From NCBI GenBank assembly GCA_021904315.1, contig CM038912.1, positions 24,030,949 to 24,094,948 of the forward strand: a stretch of DNA of 64,000 nt, written 5' to 3'. How positions within the stretch are numbered: the first letter of the stretch is position 1; every line of letters begins with the position of its first letter. The notes below the pieces were generated by a model. That model was not told where the DNA came from. It searched no databases and worked only from the letters and a program-made list of their open reading frames with translations. The stretch comes from Sphagnum magellanicum. Taxonomy: Eukaryota > Streptophyta > Sphagnopsida > Sphagnales > Sphagnaceae. This document shows, piece by piece, positions 46,239 to 58,782 of this stretch. The translations under genes and the position numbers were made by a program.

Positions 46239-49200
46239 CCAAATGCAACAAGGATATGGCACATCCAGATTATAATTACACCACCAGAGTTTTGTTAAAC
46301 TGCTAGTGTAACTTCACAAGAGCAGAAAGGACTTTGGAGAATCACATCATTGCAAGGGACAAAAATGTACTACCTGGAATGGTCAAGCCCCTACCCATTC
46401 TGTTGGGTAAGGGGACAGGTGAGCCAGGTGATGAAGATTATGTCATATAATGAGGTCAAGAAAATGACATAATCTTCTGCCACCCCGGACCTTAATGTTG
46501 CTTAGAATCCACCTTGTGGATCAATGGTGTCAGAGAGCTTCCATGTGTGGAGAAACTAGAGCAGAGTGTGTTGTTGGGCTATTTAGGACCCTCTGGAGAA
46601 ATGGTGACAACTTCCAACAGAGTACAACCGCATTTTGAAGGGCTGACAATGGGACCCTGCATGGCTGCTGCTTCAGCGACTTCAGAAGGTCAAGTGCCCC
46701 AAGGCAAGACCAAATAAAGAGAAGAATTCTAGATCCTTGAAAATTAAAAAACAATTATCACTGATTTGAGTGGACACAACCTGAGGTCCTTCAGAGAACA
46801 GGCTTCCAAGTGTTGCTGCAAGGTTTCATTTTCAGATGAGGATTGCCGGTGTTGAAGGTGATGAAAAAAGAAGATTGTTGATAATGATGATGATGATACA
46901 AATGGACCAGGATTCACACACCCCAGTTGCTGGTCTTGCTCAGAAACATTTGCTATATTTCCAATTTTAGCCAAAGGTCAAGAAGTACTTCCAGCTTAAA
47001 GTTTGTTGGCTTGAATTTGAGCAGGTTCACAAACTGGGTTCAAATTGCTGGATTGAAATGGGGCACTCATTCTGGCAAAGGGATGTGAACAACAAAACCA
47101 AGTCCAATGGTGGTGGGTACCATGCAACTTCCGGTTTTAAGGAATTCTATTGCTAGAATCCTCACAATCCAGTGTAACAACTCAAGAACTGCACCAAATT
47201 GGAGGATTAGAAATGAAAATTCAAACTCCTTGATTAACATAGAGAGAAGTTCCATGTGGGTAGTGTGGCCTTTGTGTGGGTGGGAGCCCAAGTGCAGGGA
47301 ATGCTCACTAGGAAGTGCAAGAAGAGCAATGACATTTATTTACCTGATGACACCATCTTCAGAGTTTCAAGGACTTTCTATTCCAACAACTGCTCAATTT
47401 CCTTTCAATCAGAAACTCACTGAACTGAACAACACATTATTCTAAAGCCTGCATTTCAATGACTGAGAATGATTGTTTTTTTTGCATCTCTATATGTCGC
47501 TTGTGCAGCAGCTGCCATAGTACTGAGGTTGGTCAGTCTATAAACACCAAATTTTTACATCCAATTTCTCCAACCCTTTTTCTTCATTTTTTCCAGATCA
47601 TTGATTCATTTGCATGGATGCCAAGAATTTGGCTACAGTTAGTGAAAATGAGCAAATATGTCATCAATGATCATCACACTCATATGTGAAGCATTCCACC
47701 CTTTAGATGAGACTTTCTAACGTTAACGCTAGTAACGCAATCTGATGGCTCATAAGGCTTTTATAGGCCTTTCATTTTGGTGTTGTTGTTTTGATAAATA
47801 AATGCAACTAAAATGTAAGGTTCAAGTCCCTCTTTCCCATATTTGGCCCTTAAAATGGGTTCAGGTTTCTAGGTCAGAAGAGGATCTTTGAAGCACTGGA
47901 GGTCAACTTGGGTGAAAACATTTTGTGATCCTCCTTTCAATTGCTTTGATTTTCTCTCTTATGTAACTAACAAAGCATAGTGGATTTTTTTAAAAATGAA
48001 GAGAATAGTTTTAATGATTGGGTTTTGTTTTGGGCGGGGTAGTCTAGTGGAATGCACACCCTCCTAGCACAAAAGAAGAAAAGAAACGAAAAGTCACCAA
48101 GTGCAAAAATAGTTACAATAAGACCCTACCCTCACAAGGTAAGTGACAATACCATATAACGCAAGTAGCTTGCCACTCACTTCTAAATGCTAGCCCATGT
48201 CCCTTAGTGAGAAAAATTAAATGAAATTACTTCTTCTTTTGGAAGACCTCATGTAGTACACAAAGTAACATTTAAGTACTAAGTAAATTCATGACTTGTC
48301 TTATTTTCAAAGTTTTGAACATTCTTAAGCTCTAGGTGACCATGAATGAAATGCCATATGATTTGATTGAGCAGATATAGTCAGTTTGAAATTAGGCAGA
48401 TTTGCAATGGCCCCCATACCACTAATGAAGAAGGCAGTGAATTTTGTTTACTATCTAGTTTGTTGGCCGGTATATACATGGTATAGGTAACAGTGTTAAG
48501 GACCATATCACACGGGTATCTAAGTCTAAAGGAATTGGGATCCATATTTGGATTAGGTGGGTATGAAAAAGTTGACATGCACTACCATTTATCATATGAG
48601 CCTGTAACAGAATGTGGTATACTACAGTCTACTAGTTGCCCTTAGTTGCTATGTGCCTGGTATGGGTTGGATGTGACAATGTATCTTAGGATTTCCTATG
48701 GGCAGGTATTGCTAGTGTTGAGTTACTTGAAGATGAGTTAGAAGAGGCTGGTTACTTTGATCTAGTATAGTTTTAGATTGCATTTAGTAATGTTTATTTC
48801 TTTTGTCGGAAATTATTACAGTTGAAGATAGAATTTTCTTTTCACATAATAAAAAAGTTGACATTTAATATATTCCAATATTAGTCTCTCAATATCTATC
48901 TACATATCATTATTTAACTAATTACAAATTTTGTTATACTCATATTCTAACATATATAAAGTTGACTATTTGCCCAACACTCATTGGAACCTGAGAGAGG
49001 TGGGAGGGTGAAGACTTTGTTACGTTTCAACCAAAAAAAAAAGAAAAACCTTTGTTACATTTCCTTCTTCCAACACTCTTTTCCCCAGTCTGGAAAAGGA
49101 AAATCTTGCAACAAATCTTGAAGACAGATAAAATGAACCAGCAATTTCTACAGAAGTGAACAAGCTTGGCTTAGTTCCAAAATAAACATCTGGAAGCAAG

Positions 49201-50205
49201 CCCTCACAAAAGCTTTTTATAGTGCTAAGTTTAAGTTCAAAACTTGATAACCTTGTTGTAGCTAAAATGGCCCTGGGTCCATAATCATTGGCATTGACAT
49301 TTTCGTGATTAGGAGTTGCCATGCCCATGAGCATCACTTCATCTGGTTGATGCTAAAAGAAGATTGTCATATTTATTTATATCCTCACTCAAAGCTGATG
49401 ATTACAATGAATGTTTGCCATGAAGTTTGATCCTTGAATCCCAAGGATGGAATTGAACTCTTCATCATCAAACTACACCAAGTTACCTCACTTATTTAAG
49501 GGGTTATGAAGGTTAGAGAAGGGGGCAAAATTTAGGAAGGAATGTGTTTCTCATGTTCACTAGTGCAATTTGATTTGATTTGATTTTTTTTCCCTTTTGA
49601 ACTTATCATTCAATATGTCAAACTATCTTAAATAGTGTCCTAGGGTAGGCAAAAAGTTGTGTCTAGTTGTGTGGTATAATTATGTTTAGTTTCTTGCCTC
49701 CAACTTTCCCTCTTTGTTTGCAGTTCTGAAAAGTTGTGATAACTTAAGGCATTTGTGATTCTCACAATCCTATCTTCTGCACAAGACAAAAGGCACATCA
49801 ACTACACAACAGGTTTACCAGAGGTAAAATAACAAATTCAAGGTTTCAAGTTTCAACCCCCCTAAATATACATAATCAAATGCCAAATTCAGGATGTGCC
49901 CAACATGGGAAGTCTAGTAAGATCAAATCCAGTCTCCCACTGTATAGTAGTTTAAAGTTTCAACTTTGTGAACATAATGACGGAATGCCAATATTAGGAA
50001 ATGTCAAAGGCCATTTTTACAATGTGGAGACTAGTTTTTGGGTCTAAAGGAAATAATAACTAAAGGAGAAGAAGATTAAAGAAAAAGAGAAGAAAAAAAA
50101 TCAAGAAAAAAAATATAAGAAAGGAGAAATATGTTTGTGAGGGTAGGAGAAAAAAAAGGGCAGTGACAAAGTGGGAGTTTTTTCAAACAACAAAACTTCA
50201 TCCAA
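46239..50205. other. Shared 3' flank, D copy, second part; no gene seen
   Basis: Collinear with 33169-37090 and 22811-26804. Contains the third hairpin copy at 46433-46477. No frame is conserved as protein across the copies. Confidence 0.6.
46433..46477. repeat. 14-bp inverted repeat (hairpin), D copy
   Basis: Same arms as 23018-23062 and 33374-33418, with no change in either arm. Confidence 0.85.
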
Positions 50206-50289
50206 CTAGTGAAATTTAAAATAGATTCAGTGAAATTGGTGCATTGGTATGATGGAACTCGTAAGATCAACACCAATGCATTGATAAGT

Positions 50290-50670
50290 AAAGAGGTTTT
50301 GCCAAAGATAAAAGGTTATGGATTTTGTATAGAGGTAAAGGTCTAGGCAAGAAATTAAAAATTTTTGCAAAGAGATGAAGAATTAACTAAAAAAATAGAA
50401 AGGTTTTGTTGAGAATTAATGTTTAGCTTGAAAATAAAATTTTTGATCAAGATATAGAAGTTGAAATAAGAAAAGATTAAAGTTTTGCTAGGGAGAAATA
50501 AAAGTTTTGGCAAGAGATAAAGAAACATAGAGGTTTAAGTAAAAATTAAAGAGGTCTTGCCAAAAGGTACACATGTTTAGTCATAACAAAATATAGGTTT
50601 TGTCAAGAATCAAAGGTTTAGCAAAGAAGAAATAAAACCTTGTGCTTAAAGGATAAAAGTTCAGTCAATA
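50290..50670 (+). repeat. Degenerate purine-rich repeat array, D copy
   Basis: Counterpart of 37200-37590, built on TAAAAGTTTTGGCAAGAG-like units. More diverged than the rest of the flank. Confidence 0.5.
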
Positions 50671-50947
50671 AAAAATAAAAAATAGATAGGTAGATAGGAG
50701 GATCAGTTGTTAGTTGGTAGGTTGGGCCAAGATGTAGGTTAGTAGGGTAGATAGATTTGGGTCAATAGGGTAACTAGGTCGGAACATACTTTAAGGGTCA
50801 AGGTTGAGAAACGAACAGCCCCAAAACAAAATTCATTGGTCAAAAATCAAAAAAAGTTAAGTAATTGAAGTTGGATGAAAGCATGTAACCCATCTCATGG
50901 ATAGAAGGGATAATTGGTTCATTGGTGGGTACTGGTTCACTTTGGGC

Positions 50948-51122
50948 CAATTTTGCAAGGTTAGTGGGGGGGGGGAGGATGCCACTCAAGTCCCTAACAG
51001 GTGGGGTGGGGACATTATTTACCACATTAGTTGGTACTCTTTAATATGTGGAAGCCGCACAAGCAAACATCGAACGAGAACAACAAATTAAATCTGGAAC
51101 AGCCTGAATTACGTTCTGACGA
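50948..51122 (+). repeat. Partial left foldback arm, D copy
   Basis: Aligns with 37831-38130 but lacks about 110 bp from its middle. The inner end (GTTCTGACGATTATTGGGTTCCTGG) continues to match C until the Helitron-like insertion point, which is empty here. Confidence 0.6.
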
Positions 51123-52320
51123 TTATTGGGTTCCTGGCTGGACGACTGTATACACACTACCCCAAACTGAAACAAAGTTGAAACAAGCTTTTACAATATA
51201 CCCTAGAAATAGTCAAATCTAGAGACTTAAAGAGGCCCACAAATTTATACTGATCAACTATGTGGCAACATTGCAAAAGGAGGTACATGTCAATGAAATA
51301 ATGATTGCTTAGGGTATGTGCAAATGGATTAGGCCTAATGAATAGGAATAAGGCAAGGGTGCATAGTTCTCCAAGGGAGACATAATTTTCCCCCTTGAGG
51401 AAGGAGGATTCTTAGCGCGTTGAAAAAGTTGGGAAGTCTGTAGGGGAGGTTGGTTGCCCCATGGAAAAGATAGTTCCCCAAGCGGGGCAGGTTGCTTTGG
51501 GGAGAGGCAGGTTGCCCTAAGCAAATATTCATTCATGCCTTAGAGAGAGGATGTGTCGGTGGATTGTTTTTTGAGATAACTTTATGTGTTTTCATTGAGA
51601 ACATTGTCTTCCTCTGAAAGGGGGGGGATGTCTTGTTTCCTTAAGGAGGTATCTGAATGTGAATGTTGTTGGGAACGTGTTGGGAGCCGAGAAGTGGGAT
51701 GGGTAATGGTGGACAAACGAAAAAACAGACTTGGAAATTTAATAGGGCAACGTTAGGATTTTGCCAAGCAGAGCAAGTTGAGGGAAGTGATGGGTGATGT
51801 TTAATCGAACTGGGGCAACCTGGTTTAGTTAACCAAGGAGGGCTTATTAAGCAAAAGCAAGACCATGGGCCTCTAGGTCAAGTCATCAAAGTCAGCTGGA
51901 GTGAACCAACCCCCATGACTACATTAGTCCCATTTTGGATGGAGGGCAATTCATCCACCGATTTTGGGTTGGCCAACTACTTGCAACAGGTTCATTTTGG
52001 GTGGGTTTAAAAAAATTCTCCCTTTTTGAACTCTTTTTTTCAAATGTGTTTTACAAACCTACCAACCCCATTTTAAGGCCTGCAACCCTTTTTCCTTGTC
52101 GCTTTGCATTTTTGGTGGGCCCAACACTCTCGTGTCAAGTGTTTCTAGGAGGAACGCACATAAGTCCATCTCCAGTTCTATCACTCGTTTTAACGTGAGC
52201 TTCATTGTGTCATGTCATCATTTTTCTAATGTAAGCTCCATCATGCCATTGCCATCACTTATGTCGCCGTGTACATTCTACACCCTACCCCCTTTTGTTA
52301 GTTATTTTTATTTTCTTTGA
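51123..52320. other. Last part of the D flank; array ends near 52320
   Basis: Matches 38130-38292 and 39070-40020 of C, without the Helitron-like insertion. Homology stops shortly after the ACACCCTACCCC(C/G)TTTTGTTAG stretch near 52295, which marks the right boundary of the tandem array. No gene seen. Confidence 0.55.
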
Positions 52321-52614
52321 AGTCTCTAGATTTGATTACTTCTAGGCGATATTGTAAAAGATTGTTTCCCCCTTGTGGTTTAAATACAATCCTTATATGA
52401 TAATTAAGTTTGTTAATACTTTGTTTTCATGATAAAAAAATGAATGCATGGAAATATTTTCCCCTCTTACAACATAAAAATAAAAAACATATAGGAGATC
52501 CCATAGATTTTAAGTTTTTGATTCACCCCTTCTTTAGAAATAAAATAAAATGATTTTGAACCCAAATGATGGGACCGCCAACTATTTATGGACAAAATAC
52601 ACAAAAGACATGAA

Positions 52615-52770
52615 AAAATTACATCTTGGTGAAACTAAGATCTTTCCCTGGTTGAACTTTTGCCTTTGAACCAAACCTTTTATTTCCTAGGTAAATTTTC
52701 ACCTTTTGGCAAAACCAATATCCTTTCATGGCTAAACTTCTACCTTTCAACAAAACTTTTTATATTTTTT
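52615..52770 (-). repeat. Inverted copy of the purine-rich repeat array
   Basis: On the minus strand this reads as AAAAGTTTTGTTGAAAGGTA, GAAGTTTAGCC, TTGGTTTTGCCAAAAGGT and so on, the same units as 50290-50670. It is the only part of a right-hand inverted segment that I can see after the D unit. Confidence 0.45.
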
Positions 52771-54054
52771 AATTAAATCATTATTTTTTTGGTATTGTTC
52801 ACACATAAAAAAATTCTAAAAGTATAATGGAAGGTGATCATTATTGAGTAGATGCACAATCAAGTGGCTCACTTTTGTGACATTTTAGTTTTTTTTTTCC
52901 TCGGTACCCTTTATTCAAATGCGTATGGTGATTAATACATCCTTAGAATTATTAATTGAGATTTGGATCTTGACCGACAATTTGATTATTTATTGATTAA
53001 AAATTGATTTGTTAATAGTAATGGACTTTTGAAATTGAAAAATAAGGGCTAATCATTTAATTGGAACATCACAAAATGAAATTTTTATATTAATTCACAT
53101 TCCAAATTTGTTATTAAGACTCAATATACGATGAAATACAAAATGATAAACTCATACCATGAATCTTTTCTTTGAAAGTCTTAACCATTTGATAGTTAGG
53201 GACTTTTGAATGGTTCAAATTTTATCATATTTTCATAAGTCCATATGAGTTACAATTTCTATTTGTTTTTTAATTTTTTTTCTCAAAAGCATTTTTTTGA
53301 AAACTTTAAATGGGCCATTGTTCATATAGACTTTGTGGGTTTTCTTTTTAAGACTTCCAAGTTAAAAAATAACATGAGCTACATGAAATATAAAATTTCA
53401 CATAGATTTGGGAAGGTTTGTAGGTGATTGAACATATATTATTCAAAGATTATAATAATAATTTTTTTTAAAACAACAATCGTGTCCATTTGAATCATTT
53501 TAAGGAATCTTGTTTGAACTCATAAGAATTACAATTTCTACCATTTTTGAGCCATTCAACTGTGCATTCACCCTATTATCAATGAGGGTATTGAAAAAAT
53601 CAATGCATTCAAGTTTGAATGGACAACTTCAACACATTTTTGAAATGATTTTGCAATACCTTTTTTAGATAGATAAATTTCATTAACACACCTTAAGTCA
53701 CATTGCACAATGCAATACCTTCATTTACCATTAACAAGCTGTATTAATTATCAAATATGTAAAACTCGCATCTAAGACAATTATGAATTGGAAACCAAGC
53801 AAGTATTGCAAAAAAATTACAAATTACTAAAATGCAATATCCACATCACAAGTCATGTCAAAACTAACATTTGTTGGTCCAAGTTTTACCTTAAATGGAC
53901 CCTTGACCTTAAATGTAATACCCTCGTTAGTATTATGCCAAAACCACATGTTGGACACGACACATGCATTATTTGCATATAAGCAAATTATGAATTGGGA
54001 AAACATGTAAGTATGTAGATATTACATTATTAGTTAATACTATAGTGGACATTT

Positions 54055-54390
54055 GAAAACCCATATGTAGATATTGCATACTTGACCAAAAAAATTAATG
54101 AAAAATTTGGGAGCCTAATGTGGGTATTGCGAGGTGGCAATGTTGCAAAATGCATTTTGATGATTATGGATGTGGGTATTGCATAGTTGGCCAAAAAACC
54201 TAGTGAAAAGTTTGGGAGCATGATACAACTATTATGAGGTAGTAACATTGCAAAAAATAATTTAATAATCATGGTCACTTGCATGGTTGGTTAAAAAACC
54301 AATGAAAAATTTGAGAGATTGATGTAAGTATATTACAAGGCAAAAAATTATAGAATGCAATATGAAATACCCATATGTAAGTATTACATG
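54055..54390 (+). repeat. Tandem repeat, period about 110-120 bp
   Basis: Units carry GTGGGTATTGCATAGTTGGC, CAAAAAACC, TGAAAAATTTGGGAGC, then TGTGGGTATTGCGAGGTGGC and AATGTTGCAAAA. Copies start near 54068, 54172 and 54272. The GTGGGTATTGCA core is the same word found through 15.4-18.6 kb. Confidence 0.65.
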
Positions 54391-55559
54391 TCCAAACAAA
54401 CATTATGTTAATTGTTAATGTTTCATATTTTTTATTTGACTAACACAATAAAATTTGAATTTGTAAAAAGACAATACTTACATGAATTGATGCAAACTTT
54501 GAAATAAACTTTAAATTCAAAAATTCACTAGGATTTTTTGGAAACCATTCACATGTCATTGGTTACCAAAATACCAAATGCCAAAAATTAACTTTTAGAT
54601 TTTATGTACATTTAAGTTGCATGCAAAATGCACTAAACCATAACAATTGTGTTCAAAAAATGCAAATCAATAAATCCATGTTAATACAAGAGAAGAAGTA
54701 ATGACATGTAACCCTTTCTCCATAAAAGATCTTTTTTTATCACAAACCTCATTTATAATATCATGAACTTGATGATAAGTTGTATTTGTTTCAGTCACCT
54801 TTATATAATGGTTATACATGTACGTTTGTTGACTGGTGAAATCACATTAAGGTGTCACAATTTTGACGCATTAGAGTCCCTTTTCAAAGTCCTTTTTTAG
54901 TGTAATTTAAAATTAGCCTAAAATATGAATATTTAAATGATATTGAAAGTAACATTTTTTTCCATTTCCAATTTCAAATCATGACATTATAAGACACATA
55001 GAAAAATCGTAAAATATATATTTTTTAAATAATTATTTTTAAATGCTTAAAAGGGCTTTTAAAATAATTACAATTTTTCGGATTTTAAAAAGTCCACAAC
55101 ATAATAAATTAAAATCACATTCCATTCATTCAATGGATATTTAATTTCTTAAACATGATTAATCTAATATCCCAAAGTTTCAAACACATAAAACTAACAC
55201 ATTGTAAGATAAAAGTCCATATCCATGAGTTTTGCAAATGTGACAAAAAGTGTGGGCAAAATTCAAAAGTCCATTACTTGTTGGTTATCCACGATTTGGA
55301 TTTGATTTTTTCATTATTGGAAGGTTGATTATGTTATTTTTAGATAAACGAATCCATTTTTTAATTATTTCAATGAATTTTATTTTATTTATTTTCTTGT
55401 CTAGGGAATATAGGAAAAACTGCCATTGTCATGTCTATATAAGGTCATTGTAGTGTCCAAACACCTAGGGTTATCTATTTTTAATTCTGATTGTACCTTT
55501 AAGCAAAGACTACATTTTATGCCCATTTAACCTTGCTAAAGGCATAATATTGTTTTGAA

Positions 55560-55980
55560 ATGGAATTTGGTGATGAAGGTTTGAACATATTTGTCTTTTT
55601 GAATGAAGAGATGGTGGACATGGGAGCTTCCTTTTTTAAGTTGAATTTATAAGCAAATAATAAGTAGGCTTTGGAACCTCCTTTGACCTACAATCATGTC
55701 AGTAAGTTATGGTCCAACCTATCTTCCAATGTTGTTTTAAATCATCAATTGTTTGAATATTTCGAATTCGTGGAATTTTATGTTGTCATGGTTCTAGGTA
55801 CCCTGGAGGATGAATGATGTTTTTTCATCATATATTTCATAAAATTTAAGTTGAAAACAAATTGACAAATCATCTTGATTTGGTTATCAAGATGTTTGCT
55901 TGGGATCAATATTCTATTGATAGTTTTCCTTTGGACGTTTAATCAATGCTTGGCACAATGGGAAGCAAAGGTATGTAGTT
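55560..55980 (+). mobile_element. hAT transposase C-terminal relic
   Basis: Successive frames give LNIFVFLNEEM, ALEPPLTYNHVSKLWSNLS, FVEFYVVMVLGTLEDE and NHLDLVIKMFAWDQYSID. This is the order of the hAT dimerisation region (a VLGSVEDERTFS-like motif, then a hydrophobic helix and the MFxQ-type end). A stop falls right after LGTLEDE and the frame changes at least once more. No upstream catalytic part or terminal repeats were found. Dead fragment of a DNA transposon. Confidence 0.65.
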
Positions 55981-58560
55981 GATGTTTAGTATGTTTGCAA
56001 TTTTAATGTTGCAGGTTGCTTTTGGTTTACATAGTTATTTGAGTTCAATTTGCAACTTGTATACATGCAAATAAGAAGTAATGCACCAGGTTTTGATTTG
56101 TAGAATTTATAATTACATTTTTTTTCAACTTCTCTTCTATGGTTTTTGTGTGATTTGGATTTATAGAAAACCCTACATGACTCAAGTTTTGTTGGTTCAT
56201 TATGTATGTGTCTTTAGCCTTGTTGGTTTTTTTATTGTATTATTTTTTATTTCTATTTTAAATTAATATGCATCTTGCTTGTTGTTGTGTTTTTTGATTG
56301 TTTGCTTGAACTAAGGTAAATTTGGCCCATCATTGAACAATAACTTATCATCGAACACTTTGACAAATCTTTCTCAATTTTTCTCCATTGTGAATGATTT
56401 AAAATGTTATAGGTGCGCCTTCTCAAGCTTTACAAATCATCTTTGAAATGCAAATCCAAAGGAGTAGCCAAAAAAAAGTGGTAAAGAAAATATGTTTTTT
56501 TGAATTGCAAAATGCATTTTTTTTTCATTTTTCTTCATTTTGACCCCATGTTTCATTAATGCATAATGATTTCATTTTTTGTTCAAATTGAACGATTTAA
56601 ACTACTATGAAATCACCATCTTAAGCTCTACAAATCATCTTCTGACTCTAAAGGCAACATAATAATATTTAAGGATTTTTTGAGGGGTTCAGAGGTAAGC
56701 TATGAGCTATTCGATTGAGAATTTTTGTAAAAACGATCCCCCTTATTTCAGGGGGCCATAACTAATCCATTTTTGCTGATTTTTGGTGTGGTAGATGGCC
56801 AACGAAATGGGCTCCATCTACTCTTTGGACACCATAAACAATGGGGCCTCTTGCAAAAACGGTAAGAAACCCTACCTTAAATGTACTATGACCAGCCTCT
56901 ATATCATAACATGGGAATGCGGAGAAGGTTTTAATGTGTGTTGCTTCTGCAGATTTGACCTGGGCTGCAATGGGCAGGATCCGAGAGGATTGAGATTTGA
57001 TCCTTCCTCATGCCTTCAATTTTTGCATTGGAAAAAAAAATGGTTTGCACATTTTGTATGTAATGTTTGACCAATTCACACACATGTCTATTGGAAATGT
57101 TGCTGAACTTTGTACTTTTGAACGAACCATGTAACCAATCTGCCACACTTGAAAATTATCTTTGTCGCAACTAAACGATACTTTTAAATTTTTATTGGAT
57201 GCCATATTCTTCCTTACAGCTATTGCAAATTGCCAACTGCACTTATTATATAAAGTAAAAGACGTCGGGATGAGAAATGAAGCCGCCCCTGAATCCGTCC
57301 GGTCCGTCATCCGTCCCTGTCGTCCTCTGTCCATCCGTCCGGTCGTCCATGCGAATCGACACCATGGAAGCTCCGAGGTTGCTGCCTGCACAACATCCCT
57401 CTACTGAGCCTGACACTGCAGCTTTCTGCCCACCAAGAATGGGAAGAAAATAAACCAGGAATGAAATAATACTAATTTAAGATGATGATGTTGTTGTTGC
57501 AGAAATGTTGCAAGTTAGCCAATAGCACCTGGGTGTTTAATCCATATGCTTTGCCCAAAGTTCAAACTCCCCTATAAATAAACTATAATCCAAGGGTGCA
57601 CATTTGTTTCTATTTTGCAACTGGGGGTCCAAAGAGGTACTTCTATTGGGGGCATGCCCCAAAGTTCCAAAACAATTGCAGGTGGGCCAATCAATATGGC
57701 TCCATTAAAATAAATAAAAAAGTTGTGAGGGCACCCATGATGTTCCTAAGAACACCCTAGCTATTCACCTCTTTTATTAATTAGATGAGGCGCCTCCCAA
57801 TTTTGTTGTTTTTTTTCACAATGAACCAATTTGATTGGTCCATCACACAAAAAAATTAAACTATGGAGGCTCCCCAAGATAGAAGGTTCTATTTTGAAGT
57901 ATTGAGTTCCTCCCCTTTGGCCCACCCATATGGGTGAAAGGAGGACAACAATTTGCCAAAGCATATGGGATTAAAGTGAGATGCTATGGAGAAAATGTTG
58001 GGGAATACATTGGGAACCCATTGAGAACTTAAAGGGAACACATTGGGAACGAGAGAAAAATGAAAAAAAAAATCCTTCTAGCTCCCAGCAAAGCCTTGGG
58101 TGAGCACCTAATAGCAATTTAATTCAGTTTCCATGGCCACAAGGCATTTCACTCCTTCAAAATGGTCCATTCTGTGAAGCAGAAGGCCCCATGCCAGATT
58201 TTGCTGGACTCCACAGTGGGGTGTAACCCCAAGGTAAGTGGGTAACTGAAGCACCTAGGTGGCATCCTAGGTGGCACACACCTGTGCATTAGGCACGGGC
58301 TTCACACTCGTAAAACTGTAAAATAGGTGCCAAGTGCCAACACTGCCTCCAAGAGGCTACATGTATAGCCAACTTTTAGACCTTGGGCAAATGAAAAAAA
58401 AACCCTGCTACATAGGTACCCACGCCCTTGTCCAGGTAGTTCCCAAGCCCAAAATGATGCTGACAAAATTTAGGAATAGAAATTCTACTAAGCCAATGAG
58501 GTGAGGCGGCATGTACCACGCCCCCAGAAAAAGGAGCGTGGGGATTCATAATTTCATACA
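55981..58560. other. Intergenic DNA, no gene recognised
   Basis: AT-rich to about 56.7 kb, then mixed composition. Around 56690-57060 there is non-coding sequence with a GGGGGCCATAACTAATCC stretch of the type common in plant retroelement ends, but no element can be bounded. 57285-57350 is rich in CCGTC words (see findings). A 6-bp-arm hairpin (CCACGC…GCGTGG) lies at 58519-58544. No protein family is visible. Confidence 0.4.
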
Positions 58561-58639
58561 CAGCTAATTCATATGGATCACAAGAGGGTACGTAGGACTC
58601 TGAAGTACATGCGAAAATAACAAAACCGGTGAATCTCTG

Positions 58640-58760
58640 AAGTCAGGATCGACGTACGTCAGCTCCATGTGGCAGTTTACGACGTACGTCAGACGTGGTG
58701 GCAGCTGGCCATTTTGCACTTATTAGAGTCTAGCAGAGCTTTTATGCTCACGTGAAGCTT
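58640..58760. promoter_or_regulatory. ACGT-palindrome cluster, promoter-like
   Basis: A perfect 10-bp palindrome GACGTACGTC occurs at 58651-58660 and again exactly 30 bp later at 58681-58690, each followed by a related …TGGCAG segment. A G-box (CACGTG) is at 58749-58754. ACGT cores are binding sites for plant bZIP and bHLH factors. It lies just before the satellite-like array. No gene follows that I can identify, so promoter function is inference. Confidence 0.4.
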
Positions 58761-58782
58761 TCTTGTGCGGCGCGGGCGGAAA

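Larger units (their letters stand above)
52321..55559. other. AT-rich intergenic DNA right of the array
   Basis: No gene recognised. It contains an inverted version of the purine-rich array (52615-52770) and tandem repeats with GTATTGCA motifs (53780-54390). The remainder is AT-rich without visible structure. Confidence 0.45.
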
